Assembly (NCBI GenBank): GCA_025351455.1
Contig: JANXVW010000005.1
Coordinates: 1-41,417 of the forward strand
Direction: 5' to 3'
DNA: 41,417 nucleotides
Origin: Betaproteobacteria bacterium
Lineage (GTDB): Bacteria; Pseudomonadota; Gammaproteobacteria; Burkholderiales; JACQAP01
Shown: positions 26,187 through 36,906 of the stretch, in pieces
Layout: each line of letters starts with the position of its first letter
Position numbering within the stretch: position 1 is the first letter of the stretch
The notes under the pieces: model-generated
Told to the model about the DNA's origin: nothing
The model's input: only the letters and a program-made list of their open reading frames with translations
Database searches by the model: none
Made by a program: the position numbers and the translations under genes

Positions 26187-27347
26187 GTGAGCGGGCATGA
26201 CTTCGATATCGTGATCGTCGGCGGCGGACCGGTCGGTGCGGCCGTGGCGATCGCACTTGTGGGCAGCGGCCTCAGCGTTGCCGTAATCGAAGCCCGCACA
26301 GGCGCGGGCACCAGCAAGGATGCGCGCACGCTGGCCATGTCCTATGGCAGCCGACTGATCCTCGAACGACTCGGCATCTGGCCGCAACTCGAACCGGTCA
26401 CGCCGATCGAATCCATCCATGTGTCGCAACGCGGCGGTTTTGGCCGCACGCTGTTAAGCGCGCAGGAAGCGCACTTGCCCGCGCTCGGTTATGTCGTGCG
26501 CTATGCCGGATTGCAACAGGCTTTCGGAAAGGCCCTCGCGTCTGAGCACATAACGTTGCTGGCGGGTGCCGAAGTCACTGACACGCAATCCACCGCCGAT
26601 GGCGTAACGATCGAATATCGCCAGCAGACGAGCGTGCAGTCGATTACGGCGCGCCTGCTGATTGTCGCTGACGGCGGCGCCAGCGCTGGCTTGCGCGCCG
26701 GCGCGACGGTGAAGAGCCGGGAATATGGCCAGCATGCCGTGGTCGGCCTGGTCGAAACTTCACAGCCGCACGCGCGGAAAGCTTACGAGCGCTTCACACC
26801 GGACGGCCCGATCGCATTGTTGCCGTTCGAGCATCGCTGCGCATTGGTCTGGACCGCCGCACCCGATGCGGTCGATAGCTTGATGGCGCTTCCGCCAACC
26901 GGCTTCCTGGAGAAATTGCAGCGGCATTTCGGCGATCGCGCAGGACGTTTCATGTCCATTGAAGCGCGTGCCCGCTTTCCGCTGACTTTGCGTTATGTCG
27001 CGGATCCGGTCCTGCCGCGCACCGTCCTGCTCGGCAATGCCGCGCAAGCGCTGCATCCGATTGCCGGCCAGGGCTTCAACCTGGGATTACGCGACGCCTG
27101 GGAATTAGCAGAAACGCTGCTGAGCGACCCGACCCTGGATCCGGGAGGCGACGCTTGCCTGGCGAAATATCGGGCCGTGCGCCGGCCGGACCGGTTGCGC
27201 GGCATTGCGCTAACCCATTCGCTGGTCAAGATTTTCTCCAACGATTTTGCGCCGCTGCAGGTCACTCGCGGCGCCGCGTTATCGTTGCTCGAACTCGTTC
27301 CCCCGGTCAAACGCGCCTTCATGCAGCGCATGATCTTCGGCGCATAG
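26187..27347 (+). CDS. ubiH: UbiH/COQ6-family FAD-dependent monooxygenase (ubiquinone biosynthesis)
   Basis: 386 residues, GTG start at 26187. A class A flavoprotein hydroxylase that probably hydroxylates the aromatic ring of a ubiquinone precursor. The N-terminal dinucleotide fold VIVGGGPVGAAVAIAL is followed by an acidic Glu at the end of strand 2 (VIEAR). The second FAD motif reads LLGNAAQALHPIAGQGFNLGLRDA (about 277-300), with Asn where many members have Asp in the GD motif. The position after pepP matches the classic pepP-ubiH order. Which ring position is hydroxylated (UbiH, UbiI or UbiF role) cannot be decided from sequence alone. Confidence 0.88.
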   Translation: MSGHDFDIVIVGGGPVGAAVAIALVGSGLSVAVIEARTGAGTSKDARTLAMSYGSRLILERLGIWPQLEPVTPIESIHVSQRGGFGRTLLSAQEAHLPALGYVVRYAGLQQAFGKALASEHITLLAGAEVTDTQSTADGVTIEYRQQTSVQSITARLLIVADGGASAGLRAGATVKSREYGQHAVVGLVETSQPHARKAYERFTPDGPIALLPFEHRCALVWTAAPDAVDSLMALPPTGFLEKLQRHFGDRAGRFMSIEARARFPLTLRYVADPVLPRTVLLGNAAQALHPIAGQGFNLGLRDAWELAETLLSDPTLDPGGDACLAKYRAVRRPDRLRGIALTHSLVKIFSNDFAPLQVTRGAALSLLELVPPVKRAFMQRMIFGA

Positions 27348-27393
27348 CGATGACAAGCGCTGCCGCTCGTTCTCCAATGCGCATCCTTTGCGC

Positions 27394-27399
27394 TAGAAT
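27394..27399 (+). promoter_or_regulatory. Candidate -10 element (TAGAAT) for dusB-fis
   Basis: TAGAAT lies 30 bp before the dusB ATG in the 82-bp gap after ubiH. No strong -35 is visible. A promoter here would let dusB-fis be controlled apart from pepP-ubiH. Confidence 0.3.
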
Positions 27400-27429
27400 G
27401 GCGGTCCACTTTTTCCGTCCGGCACCGGA

Positions 27430-28437
27430 ATGCAGATCGGTCCGCATCTTCTCAGGAACAATCTGATCGTCGCGCCCATGGCCGGCGTGACCGATCGGCC
27501 ATTTCGCAAATTGTGCAAAGCGATGGGGGCGGGCATGGCCGTTTCGGAAATGATTTCGTCGAATGCACAGCTCTGGAATACGGCGAAATCGCGGCGCCGC
27601 GCGGATCATGAGGGAGAAGTCGACCCCATTTCGGTGCAGATTGCCGGAGCCGATCCGGTCGCGATGGCGCAAGCGGCCCGCTACAACGCGGATCGCGGCG
27701 CACAAATCATCGACATCAACATGGGCTGCCCGGCCAAGAAGGTCTGCAACGTCTCCGCAGGATCGGCCCTGCTGCAGAACGAGCCGCTGGTCGGCCGGAT
27801 TCTCGACGCCGTTGTAGCGGCCGTTGACATTCCGGTGACGCTAAAAATTCGCACTGGATGGAATCTGCAGAACCGCAATGCCGTGCGTGTGGCCGAAATC
27901 GCGCAATCCGCCGGCATCAAAGCGTTGTCGATTCACGGCCGTACCCGCGCCTGTGCCTTCGTCGGTGACGTTGAATACGACACCATCGCCGACGTGAAAT
28001 CGCGCGTCGGCATTCCGGTCATCGCCAATGGCGACATCGATTCGCCGGAAAAAGCCCGCGAAGTATTGCGCCGGACCGGCGCGGATGCGCTGATGATCGG
28101 CCGCGCAGCGCAGGGAAGGCCGTGGATTTTCCGCGAGATCCAGCACTACCTGTTGTTCGGTTGCCATCTCCCGGCGCCGAAAATAGCCGAGATCGGTGAC
28201 GTTCTGGTACAGCATTTGCATGAGCTCTACGCGCTCTACGGCGAACTTGGCGGCGTTCGCGTCGCGCGCAAGCATATCGGCTGGTATGTCAGGGGGCTTG
28301 AAGGCGCCACGGAATTCCGCCAGGCAATGAACAAACTGGAAACTACGCAACAGCAGCTCGCCGCCGTGGAAACCTATCTCGCCGGACTCGCATCCTGTGG
28401 GGATCGCCTGACCTATATCGAGGAACTCGCGGCATGA
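27430..28437 (+). CDS. dusB: tRNA-dihydrouridine synthase B
   Basis: 335 residues. An FMN-dependent enzyme that reduces specific uridines in tRNA to dihydrouridine. The N-terminal barrel starts with [15 protein letters not shown]. Catalytic Cys100 is in [11 protein letters not shown], the same number as in E. coli DusB. FMN-phosphate motifs VIANGDI and [13 protein letters not shown] follow, and a helical tRNA-binding C-terminal domain covers about 250-335. The stop overlaps the fis start by 4 bp (ATGA), the conserved dusB-fis operon of Proteobacteria. Confidence 0.97.
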   Translation: MQIGPHLLRNNLIVAPMAGVTDRPFRKLCKAMGAGMAVSEMISSNAQLWNTAKSRRRADHEGEVDPISVQIAGADPVAMAQAARYNADRGAQIIDINMGCPAKKVCNVSAGSALLQNEPLVGRILDAVVAAVDIPVTLKIRTGWNLQNRNAVRVAEIAQSAGIKALSIHGRTRACAFVGDVEYDTIADVKSRVGIPVIANGDIDSPEKAREVLRRTGADALMIGRAAQGRPWIFREIQHYLLFGCHLPAPKIAEIGDVLVQHLHELYALYGELGGVRVARKHIGWYVRGLEGATEFRQAMNKLETTQQQLAAVETYLAGLASCGDRLTYIEELAA

Positions 28438-28670
28438 TCAACGAAAACGAAATCGCCCGCTGCGTGCGCAAGGCCATGGACGGCTACTTCCGCGACCTGG
28501 AAGGCGAACGTCCGTGCGCGATTTACGACATGGTGATGAATTCGGTCGAGAAGCCGCTGCTGGAAATCGTGCTGCACCGGGTCTCCGGAAACCAGACGCA
28601 GGCCGCGCAATTGTTGGGCATGAACCGCAATACCCTGCGCAAGAAAATGAAGGACTACGACATCAAATAA
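28434..28670 (+). CDS. fis: Fis family DNA-binding nucleoid protein
   Basis: 78 residues, shorter at the N terminus than the 98-residue E. coli Fis, as usual in betaproteobacteria. The C-terminal helix-turn-helix is clear ([22 protein letters not shown], about 50-71). Helices A and B ([19 protein letters not shown]) form the dimer core. The N-terminal beta-hairpin arms that contact Hin/Gin invertases in E. coli are reduced. It is translationally coupled to dusB and followed by an intrinsic terminator. Confidence 0.95.
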   Translation: MINENEIARCVRKAMDGYFRDLEGERPCAIYDMVMNSVEKPLLEIVLHRVSGNQTQAAQLLGMNRNTLRKKMKDYDIK

Positions 28671-28692
28671 GGCGTCGAGTCCCCGGATACCC

Positions 28693-28727
28693 ACCGCCCG
28701 CTCGTTACCGACGGGCGGTTTATTTTT
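28693..28727 (+). terminator. Intrinsic terminator of dusB-fis
   Basis: Stem 28694-28700 paired with 28712-28718 (7 bp, GC-rich), extended inside by 28702-28704 with 28709-28711 around a TTAC loop and one bulged C. It is followed by TTTATTTTT (28719-28727). It lies 24 bp after the fis stop and before purH. Confidence 0.85.
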
Positions 28728-28753
28728 GGACCAAGTACGATAAACCGATCCCG

Positions 28754-30313
28754 ATGAACAAGCGCAAAGCCCTGATCAGCCTGTCCGATAAAACCGGTGC
28801 GGTGGAACTTGCCCGCGACCTGCACGCATTCGGCATCGACATCCTGTCGACAGGCGGCACGGCCAGGCTGCTTCGCGAAGCAAATGTGCCGGTCGTCGAG
28901 ATCGGCGATTACACCGGTTTTCCGGAAATACTCGATGGCCGCGTGAAAACCCTGCATCCGAAAGTGCACGCCGGCATCCTCGCGCGCCGTGACCTGCCCG
29001 AGCACATGCAGGCCATAGCCCATGCCGACATTCCTGTCATCGAGCTTGTGGTCGTCAATCTCTATCCCTTCGCGCAAACGATTGCCAAGCCCGGATGCAC
29101 ACTGGAAGAGGCAATCGAGAATATCGACATCGGCGGCCCGACCATGGTGCGCGCGGCGGCAAAGAACTGGCAGCATGTGGCCATCGTCACGGATCCGGCC
29201 GACTATCCTGCATTGATTACCGAAATGAAATCGGCCAATGGCGCGATCAGCCTCGAGACGCGTTTCCGCCTGGCGAGGAAGGCCTTTTCGCACACGGCGG
29301 CTTACGACGGCGCGATCAGCAACTACCTGACCGCCACTGACATCAACGGTGCAACCAGCACATTTCCCGAACAAATCAACATGAGCTTCGCCAAACTCCA
29401 GGATTTGCGTTATGGCGAAAATCCGCACCAGCAAGCGGCGTTCTATCGCGACCTGCGCCCGGTGCCGGGCGCGCTCAGCAATTACCGGCAATTGCAGGGC
29501 AAGGAATTGTCCTACAACAACATCGCCGATGCGGACGCCGCCTGGGAATGCGTCAAGACCTTTGCGGGGCCGGCCTGCGTCATCATCAAGCACGCCAATC
29601 CCTGTGGCGTTGCCGTCGCGGCGGGCACCGCGGAAGCGTATCGCCGTGCATTCAAGACCGATCCGACTTCCGCGTTCGGCGGCATCATTGCGTTCAATCG
29701 CGACATCGATCTCGAAACCGCCGAAGCGCTGTCCCAGCAGTTCATGGAAGTCCTCATCGCGCCACGCATCGCCGCGGATGCGGCTGCCGCGCTGGCCAAA
29801 AAAACCAATGTGCGGGTCCTGGAAGTGCCGATCGAGGACGGCGCGAACCTGTACGACAGCAAACGCGTCGGTGGCGGCTTGCTGGTGCAGACACCCGATG
29901 CGATGAACGTGCAGATCTCCGACATGCGCATCGTGACGAAGAAGCAGCCCTCGCCCCGGCAGACTGCCGATCTGCTGTTTGCCTGGCGCGTGGCGAAGTT
30001 CGTCAAATCCAACGCGATCGTGTTCTGTGGCAACGGCATGACACTGGGCGTGGGAGCGGGGCAGATGAGCCGCGTGGACAGTGCGCGCATCGCGTCGATC
30101 AAGGCCGAGAATGCCGGACTGTCGCTCAAGGGCTCAGTCGTCGCGTCCGACGCCTTCTTTCCGTTTCGCGATGGCGTTGACGTCGTGGCGAAGGCAGGTG
30201 CGACGGCCATCATTCAGCCCGGCGGCAGCGTGCGCGACGAGGAAGTCATTGCCGCCGCCGACGAGCATGGCGTTGCGATGGTGCTGACCGGCGTGCGTCA
30301 TTTCCGTCACTAG
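28754..30313 (+). CDS. purH: Bifunctional AICAR formyltransferase / IMP cyclohydrolase
   Basis: 519 residues from the ATG at 28754 ([15 protein letters not shown]). Performs the last two steps of IMP synthesis. The N-terminal MGS-like cyclohydrolase domain (about 1-195) contains [21 protein letters not shown] and [15 protein letters not shown]. The C-terminal formyltransferase contains [14 protein letters not shown] and the catalytic Lys279-His280 pair (IIKHANPCG). It ends with [19 protein letters not shown]. The frame is open upstream of this ATG into fis, but that stretch is out of frame with fis and not family-like. purD follows 39 bp later. Confidence 0.97.
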   Translation: MNKRKALISLSDKTGAVELARDLHAFGIDILSTGGTARLLREANVPVVEIGDYTGFPEILDGRVKTLHPKVHAGILARRDLPEHMQAIAHADIPVIELVVVNLYPFAQTIAKPGCTLEEAIENIDIGGPTMVRAAAKNWQHVAIVTDPADYPALITEMKSANGAISLETRFRLARKAFSHTAAYDGAISNYLTATDINGATSTFPEQINMSFAKLQDLRYGENPHQQAAFYRDLRPVPGALSNYRQLQGKELSYNNIADADAAWECVKTFAGPACVIIKHANPCGVAVAAGTAEAYRRAFKTDPTSAFGGIIAFNRDIDLETAEALSQQFMEVLIAPRIAADAAAALAKKTNVRVLEVPIEDGANLYDSKRVGGGLLVQTPDAMNVQISDMRIVTKKQPSPRQTADLLFAWRVAKFVKSNAIVFCGNGMTLGVGAGQMSRVDSARIASIKAENAGLSLKGSVVASDAFFPFRDGVDVVAKAGATAIIQPGGSVRDEEVIAAADEHGVAMVLTGVRHFRH

Positions 30314-30352
30314 AGCATTCTGAGCCGTCAATTTATCTCCGGGACCTGACCA

Positions 30353-31636
30353 ATGAATCTACTGGTAATTGGTAGCGGTGGTCGCGAGCACGCATTGGCG
30401 TGGCGGCTCGCACAGTCGCCGCGCATCGGCCGCGTCTATGTTGCGCCGGGCAACGCCGGCACGGCGCGTGAAGACGGACTGTTCAATCTGGCGCTCACGG
30501 CCATCCCCGACCTGGTCTCATTCGCCCGCAAGGAAGCGATCGCGCTGACCGTGGTCGGCCCGGAAGCGCCCCTGTCGGCCGGCATTGTCGATGCGTTTCG
30601 GGCGGCCGGCCTGAAGATTTTCGGCCCCACGCGCGCGGCCGCGCAACTCGAAGCGTCGAAAGATTTCGCCAAGGCGTTCATGGTCCGGCACGGCATTCCG
30701 ACCGCTGCGTATGCGACGTTCAACGACGCAAAGGCGGCACACGACTACGTCGCGCAGCAAGGCGCGCCGATCGTAATCAAGGCCGACGGCCTGGCCGCGG
30801 GCAAAGGCGTCGTGGTGGCGATGACGCTCGATGAAGCCCACTCGGCGATCGAGACGATGCTGGTGGACAACAAGATGGGCGCGGCGGGCGCGCGCGTCGT
30901 CATTGAGGAATTTCTCGAAGGCGAAGAGGCGAGCTTCATCGTCATGATCGACGGCAAGCACGTGCTGCCGCTTGCCTCCAGCCAGGATCACAAGCGCCTG
31001 CTGGATGGGGACAAGGGTCCGAATACCGGGGGCATGGGGGCTTACTCGCCGGCGCCCGTGCTCACGCCGTCCATTCATGCCCGCGTAATGCGTGAAGTAA
31101 TCCAGCCCGTGATCCAGGGGATGGAAAAAGAGGGCAATCCCTATACCGGATTCCTCTATGCCGGCCTGATGATCAAACCCGATGGCGGCACGAAAACGCT
31201 GGAATTCAACTGCCGCATGGGCGATCCGGAGACGCAGCCGATTATGATGCGCCTGAAAAGCGATTTGTTCACGCTGATCGAGCGCGCAGCCGACGGCGCA
31301 CTGCATACCATCGACGCGCAGTGGGATCGTCGTGTCGCGCTTGGCGCCGTCATGGCTGCCGCCGGTTATCCCGAGGATCCGCGCAAAGGCGACGAAATCA
31401 CCGGACTGCCGCGCGATGGCGATGACTTCCACGTCTTTCATGGCGGAACTTCGCTCGAAGACGGAAAATTACGCACTAGCGGCGGTCGCGTGTTGTGCGT
31501 GACGGCTCTCGGCGACACCGTGCGCGTTGCGCAACGGCGGGCTTACGAGGTTGCCGAAGGCATCCGTTTCGCGGGAAGCCAGATGCGCCGCGACATCGGC
31601 TTTCGCGCCATCGGGGCAAAGAAAAGCACGCTGTAG
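30353..31636 (+). CDS. purD: Phosphoribosylamine-glycine ligase (GAR synthetase)
   Basis: 427 residues. Joins phosphoribosylamine and glycine with ATP, the second step of purine synthesis. The N terminus MNLLVIGSGGREHALAWRL is the phosphoribosylamine-binding loop. The ATP-grasp core shows IVIKADGLAAGKGVVVA, VIEEFLEGEEASF, GPNTGGMGAYSPAPV and EFNCRMGDPETQPIM. The C-terminal domain ends near IRFAGSQMRRDIGFRA. Length matches the E. coli enzyme. Between purH and hemF, purH-purD-hemF appears to be one transcription unit. Confidence 0.97.
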   Translation: MNLLVIGSGGREHALAWRLAQSPRIGRVYVAPGNAGTAREDGLFNLALTAIPDLVSFARKEAIALTVVGPEAPLSAGIVDAFRAAGLKIFGPTRAAAQLEASKDFAKAFMVRHGIPTAAYATFNDAKAAHDYVAQQGAPIVIKADGLAAGKGVVVAMTLDEAHSAIETMLVDNKMGAAGARVVIEEFLEGEEASFIVMIDGKHVLPLASSQDHKRLLDGDKGPNTGGMGAYSPAPVLTPSIHARVMREVIQPVIQGMEKEGNPYTGFLYAGLMIKPDGGTKTLEFNCRMGDPETQPIMMRLKSDLFTLIERAADGALHTIDAQWDRRVALGAVMAAAGYPEDPRKGDEITGLPRDGDDFHVFHGGTSLEDGKLRTSGGRVLCVTALGDTVRVAQRRAYEVAEGIRFAGSQMRRDIGFRAIGAKKSTL

Positions 31637-32536
<900 letters not shown>

Positions 32537-32647
32537 GGCGCACTGGCGCAGCCGCAGCTTTTGCGGCACTATCCATTCCAATATTGCGTCCCTCCCGCGA
32601 GCGGCCGGCCATTGGCGTCGCCAGCCGAGTGATCACTGCGGGGCATA

Positions 32648-32944
32648 TTGATCGCGGCCTCACTCGGGTATTGCCTGCGCATCATCGTCACGGTTATCGG
32701 CAAGGACCGGGTGGGCATCATTGCCAGCGTGTCCGCGGTGCTGGCCGAAGCCGGCGCCAACATCCTCGACCTCTCGCAGTCCGTCATGGACGAGTTTTTC
32801 GTCATGATCATGATGGTCGATGTCGGGCATGCCGTCGTTCCTTTCGACGAACTGAAATCCAGGCTCAATTCCAAGGGCGAGGAAATGGGCTTAAGGATCG
32901 ACGCCCAGCACGAAGACGTGTTCAAGTTCATGCACCGTATCTGA
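32648..32944 (+). CDS. ACT-domain protein, UPF0237 type
   Basis: 98 residues, TTG start at 32648 with a GGGG upstream. The true start may be a few codons later, since the family homology begins at [16 protein letters not shown] single ACT domain covers nearly the whole protein ([29 protein letters not shown], then [10 protein letters not shown]). ACT domains bind small ligands, usually amino acids, and the closest well-known relative by style is GcvR. The partner UPF0210 gene starts 13 bp downstream, and this pairing is found in other bacteria and archaea. The ligand and role are unknown. Confidence 0.88.
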   Translation: MIAASLGYCLRIIVTVIGKDRVGIIASVSAVLAEAGANILDLSQSVMDEFFVMIMMVDVGHAVVPFDELKSRLNSKGEEMGLRIDAQHEDVFKFMHRI

Positions 32945-32957
32945 TGCGGCCCCGGGA

Positions 32958-34328
32958 ATGAGCGTCAGCCGTTACTCCCCGCAGGAAATCGTCGAAACCA
33001 TCCGCATGGTGCAAATGGAGAACCTCGACATTCGCACCATCACCATGGGCATCAGCCTGCGTGACTGCAGTCATCCCGATCTTGCGGTTGCGGCGACGAA
33101 GGCCTACGACAAGATCTGCCGGCTCGCCGAGAACCTGGTGCGCACCGGCGACGAAATTGCCTCCGAGTACGGCATTCCCGTGATCAACAAACGCATTTCC
33201 GTGACCCCGATCGCACTGGTCGCGGAGAGCTCGGCCGCGGACTCATATGTGCTGATGGCCGAACTCCTGGACCGAGCGGCGAAACAGGTCGGGGTCAATT
33301 TCCTCGGCGGCTTTTCCGCGCTGGTGCAAAAAGGCATGACGCGCGGCGATGCGACCTTGATTGCCTCGATTCCGCAGGCACTCGCCGTTACCGAGCGCGT
33401 CTGCGCGTCGGTCAACATCGGCACGACCAAGGCCGGCATCAACATGGACGCGGTGGCGTTGATGGGTCGCACCATCATCGAGACCGCGCGCCTGACGTCT
33501 GCGCAGGATGGCCTGGGCTGCGCCAAGCTCGTCGTGTTTTGCAATGCGGTGGAAGACAATCCTTTCATGGCAGGGGCCTTCCATGGCATCGGCGAACCGG
33601 AATGCGTGATCAACGTCGGTGTGTCAGGTCCCGGCGCGGTGTTGCGGGCCATCGAGAAAGACGGCCAGACTGATTTCGGCACGCTGGCCGCCACGATCAA
33701 GCGTACGGCATTCAAGATCACCCGCATGGGTGAACTGGTGGGCAGGGCGGCATCGGAGAAACTCAGCGTTCCCTTCGGGATTGTCGACCTGTCGCTGGCG
33801 CCGACGCCGGCGCTGGGCGATTCGGTGGCGCGGATCCTCGAAGCCATGGGAATCGAGCGCGTGGGCACGCATGGATCGACTGCTGCGCTGGCATTGTTGA
33901 ACGACGCAGTGAAGAAAGGCGGCGCGATGGCGTCGAGTTACGTCGGCGGACTGTCCGGTGCGTTCATTCCGGTTTCCGAAGACATCGGCATGATCGAAGC
34001 GGCAGGCATGGGCGCCCTGACTTTCGACAAACTCGAAGCCCTGACCTGTGTGTGTTCGGTCGGCCTGGATATGATCGCCATTCCCGGCGATACGCCGGCG
34101 GAGACGATTGCGGCGATCATTGCCGACGAAGCGGCCATCGGCATGATCAACCGCAAGACCACCGCCGTGCGCCTCATTCCCGTCCCCGGGAAAAAAGTCG
34201 GCGACATGGTGGAATTCGGCGGCTTGCTGGGGCGCGCCCCGGTCATGGCCGTGCATCGCGAATCAAGTGCGGGCTTCATCAACCGCGGCGGACGCATTCC
34301 CGCGCCGCTGCAGGCACTCAACAACTAA
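32958..34328 (+). CDS. UPF0210 / DUF711 (PFL-like) family protein
   Basis: 456 residues, the family's usual length (about 450). The start is the ATG at 32958. The pattern [17 protein letters not shown] near the N terminus, [17 protein letters not shown]-like [27 protein letters not shown], and [13 protein letters not shown] at the end are typical of UPF0210. No signal peptide or membrane segment is seen. Some members are labelled PFL-like in databases, but the glycyl-radical motif RVAGY of pyruvate formate lyase is not seen. It is paired with the ACT-domain gene 13 bp upstream. Function is not known. Confidence 0.9.
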   Translation: MSVSRYSPQEIVETIRMVQMENLDIRTITMGISLRDCSHPDLAVAATKAYDKICRLAENLVRTGDEIASEYGIPVINKRISVTPIALVAESSAADSYVLMAELLDRAAKQVGVNFLGGFSALVQKGMTRGDATLIASIPQALAVTERVCASVNIGTTKAGINMDAVALMGRTIIETARLTSAQDGLGCAKLVVFCNAVEDNPFMAGAFHGIGEPECVINVGVSGPGAVLRAIEKDGQTDFGTLAATIKRTAFKITRMGELVGRAASEKLSVPFGIVDLSLAPTPALGDSVARILEAMGIERVGTHGSTAALALLNDAVKKGGAMASSYVGGLSGAFIPVSEDIGMIEAAGMGALTFDKLEALTCVCSVGLDMIAIPGDTPAETIAAIIADEAAIGMINRKTTAVRLIPVPGKKVGDMVEFGGLLGRAPVMAVHRESSAGFINRGGRIPAPLQALNN

Positions 34329-34337
34329 AGCGCGGCT

Positions 34338-35686
34338 TCACCTGCGTAGCACACACTTGTCATACAGGTCGTGCATGCGGTTTTGCGGATCATAGCGGGA
34401 CTTCAGTTCCCGGTAGGCCGGCGCGCCGTACAACGCGTCGAATTCCTGTCTTGAATAATAGCTGTCAGAGTACAGCGATTTGATGCCGCCGAGTTCCGCG
34501 ACCTTGCGCTCGATCAGCCGGTTGAAATGGCCGGGCAACTGCGACTTCTTGGACTTGACGACATCCCAGAAACCGAAGTTCACGTAGGTCATCGACGGAT
34601 TCATCGGATAAAGCGGAAACATTCGCGCATCCGGACTACGGATCGGGCAGATCCATACCGGTAGGATGCCGATCTCGCGCTGGAAGAAGTCCAGGAATTC
34701 GGCGGCGCGGGTGATCGGAATATCGACGTCCTGGATGACCGACTCGCGTTGCACGCCGGACAATTTGTCGAAGCGTTGCGTGAATTTCCAGCGGCTGTTC
34801 CAGCGCATTATCGCGGTGTAAGTACGCGAGTTCAGTCGCGCTTTGCCGGCGAGCCTGCGGATCAGCGGATTCTGCACGCCGAAATTCTTCGAGCACCAGA
34901 ACCAGTCGGTATCCCAGCGCCACAGAAAATCGTGCGCGCTGAGATAGTCCGTCGCCTTCTCGCGGATGGATCGGTAGTAGATATGCTCGAAGGTGTAGTC
35001 GCTGACGAACGGGGCTTCATCGACGAATGTCCCGGCGGTCAGATAGTATTCGTCCGGGCCGAACACACGCCGTCGACGAAATCCGCGGCGGAATCGCAAA
35101 GAACCTGCAGGCCGCGAAAGCAGGCGGACGAATCCTGGAAGTGCGCGTGCTCGAGGCGCACGAATTTTTTCACCGGGATCGTCATGGTGCGCACTCGCAA
35201 CGCATAGCCGAGCGTGCCGTAGGAATTCGCGAAGCCGAAGAACAGGTCCTGGTGTTCGTTATGCGGCGTGCACAGATAGACCTTGCCGTCGCCGGCCAGG
35301 ATGTCCATTTCGAGCACCCCGTGGTGAACCAGCCCATGGCGGAAGGAAGTCGCCTCTAGGCCCACGCCCGCCACCGCGCCGCCGAGCGTGATGGTTTTCA
35401 GTTGCGGCACCACCGCCGGCATCGCACCGCAGGCCAGCGTGGCCAACACCAGGTTCGCGTAAGGCGTCATGCCCTCCGCATCCGCCCATCCGGCGCGCGG
35501 ATCGACCTCGAGAACATGATTAAAGTCGCGCACGTCGAGCCGCGGCTTGCTGGTGCGGTCGCGATCACGGAACAGATTGGAACTCTTTTTTTTCAGCGCC
35601 ACCGGTCCCGTGGCGGCGAGCAGTTGCTGCGCCAGTCTTTCGCGGCGCGCCGCATAAGTATTGGTCGGCGCAATCGAAGCCGTCAT
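34338..35686 (-). pseudogene. FAD-linked oxidoreductase, TmsA/DHCR24-like, broken by a frameshift
   Basis: One gene read in two frames: residues 1-207 (35686 to about 35066) and the C-terminal 240 or so (about 35067 to 34338). The N-terminal part has a PCMH-type FAD-binding domain with VVPQLKTITLGGAVAGVGLE (about 93-112) and FRHGLVHHGVLEMD. It runs to DFVDGV and then hits a stop 14 codons after the shift. The other frame continues with FGPDEYYLTAG up to YDPQNRMHDLYDKCVLRR. Total length is 1349 bp, one base short of a whole codon number, so restoring one base (for example GTGTGTTC to GTGGTGTTC near 35063-35068) gives about 449 residues. The ATG overlaps the stop of the methyltransferase gene (TGATG). 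It could be a true mutation, a sequencing error, or programmed slippage. Likely original role: reducing a methylene intermediate in a branched fatty acid. Confidence 0.8.
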
Positions 35687-36906
35687 CAGCGACGCTCGTA
35701 GAGAAAGCCGCGGCTCATCGGATAGTTGTCCCTGGTGATGTTGCCTTTGCTGAAAACGATCTGGAACAGGTGCGTCCTGCCGGCTGGGGACCGGAACATT
35801 TCGGCGCAGGAAATCAGGTAAGTGCGCCAGACACGGCGGAACTTCTCATTAAACCGCACGGGGTCGAGCGCACGGATGTTCTCCCAGTTGCGGTCGAAAC
35901 GCTCTGCCCAGGCATCCAGTGTCGGCGCGTAGTGGCGGCGCAGATTCTCGATGTCCACGACCTCCAGTCCGCAGCGTTCCATTTCCGTGATGGTCTGCGC
36001 AAGGCTCGGGATCCACCCGCCGGGAAACACGTGCTTGCGGATGTAGAATTCTGTATCGCGCACGCCGACGTGGCCGATGAAATGCAGCATGCCGAGGCCG
36101 CCCGGCTTGAGGAAATCGGCGTGCGCCTTGACGACCTGCGCGAGCTGGTCGCGCCCGGCATGCTCGAGCACGCCGATGGAGACCACCTTGTCGTATTGCC
36201 TGTCGACTTCGCGGAAATCCGCCAGCCTGACTTGCATCGCGTCCTGCAGGCCGCGTTTGCGGATTTCCTCCTCGACTGCGGTAACCTGTTCCGGCGTCGT
36301 GTTCAGGCCATGTGGAAGCGCGCCATAATGTTCGTGCGCGTGGAACATGAACCCGCCGAAGCCGCAGCCGATGTCGATGACGGTTTCGCCGCGGGCCAGC
36401 TTGATCTTACGGCAGACGTGGTCGACCTTGTTGATCTCGGCTTCATCGACACTCACCGTGCCTTCCTTCCAGTAACCGCAGGTGTACATCATCAGCGGCT
36501 TGTCGAGCCAGTAACGGTAGAATTCGGTGCCGATGGCGTAGTGAAAGCGGGCGTTGGCCCTGGCTTGCGCGATGCTGGCATTGGAGAAACGCCACTCATG
36601 CCAGCGGTTGCGGATGGCCACCAGCGCATTCGGATTGCGTTCGAATCCGCTTTCGAAGGCGGCCCGGAACGCTGCTGCAAGATCGCCATCGACATCGACT
36701 TCCCCGTCGAAGCAGGCCTCCATGAGCCCGATGTGCCCGAACAACAGGATGCGTGCATACGCGCGCGGATGCCGGATGACGATGGTGAATATCGGCGTGC
36801 CTTGCCGGTTCTGGTAGTGCGTTCCGTCTGCAAACTGCACGCGGAAACAAGTCTCGACGCCCTGACCGAGCGCCGACATCCTGTCTCGAACTATTCCGGT
36901 GAACAT
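35686..36906 (-). CDS. CFA-synthase-family SAM-dependent fatty-acid methyltransferase (TmsB/UfaA1-like)
   Basis: 406 residues from the ATG at 36904-36906 (MFTGIVRDRM); a start at 36954 is possible but would run into livF. Transfers a methyl from SAM to the double bond of a phospholipid acyl chain. SAM motif I is VIDIGCGFGG (176-185). All residues that hold the active-site bicarbonate in E. coli CFA synthase have counterparts: Cys143, Glu249, His275, Ile277 and Tyr326. It could make cyclopropane rings, but the directly coupled FAD oxidoreductase gene suggests the TmsB/BfaB role of making a methylene that is then reduced to a 10-methyl branch. It starts 44 bp after livF, same strand, possibly by read-through. 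Confidence 0.88.
   Translation of the reverse strand: MFTGIVRDRMSALGQGVETCFRVQFADGTHYQNRQGTPIFTIVIRHPRAYARILLFGHIGLMEACFDGEVDVDGDLAAAFRAAFESGFERNPNALVAIRNRWHEWRFSNASIAQARANARFHYAIGTEFYRYWLDKPLMMYTCGYWKEGTVSVDEAEINKVDHVCRKIKLARGETVIDIGCGFGGFMFHAHEHYGALPHGLNTTPEQVTAVEEEIRKRGLQDAMQVRLADFREVDRQYDKVVSIGVLEHAGRDQLAQVVKAHADFLKPGGLGMLHFIGHVGVRDTEFYIRKHVFPGGWIPSLAQTITEMERCGLEVVDIENLRRHYAPTLDAWAERFDRNWENIRALDPVRFNEKFRRVWRTYLISCAEMFRSPAGRTHLFQIVFSKGNITRDNYPMSRGFLYERR

Noticed and set aside
32958-34328. Pyruvate formate lyase activity for the UPF0210 protein
   Set aside because: The family is sometimes labelled PFL-like, but no glycyl-radical motif or paired active-site cysteines were seen.
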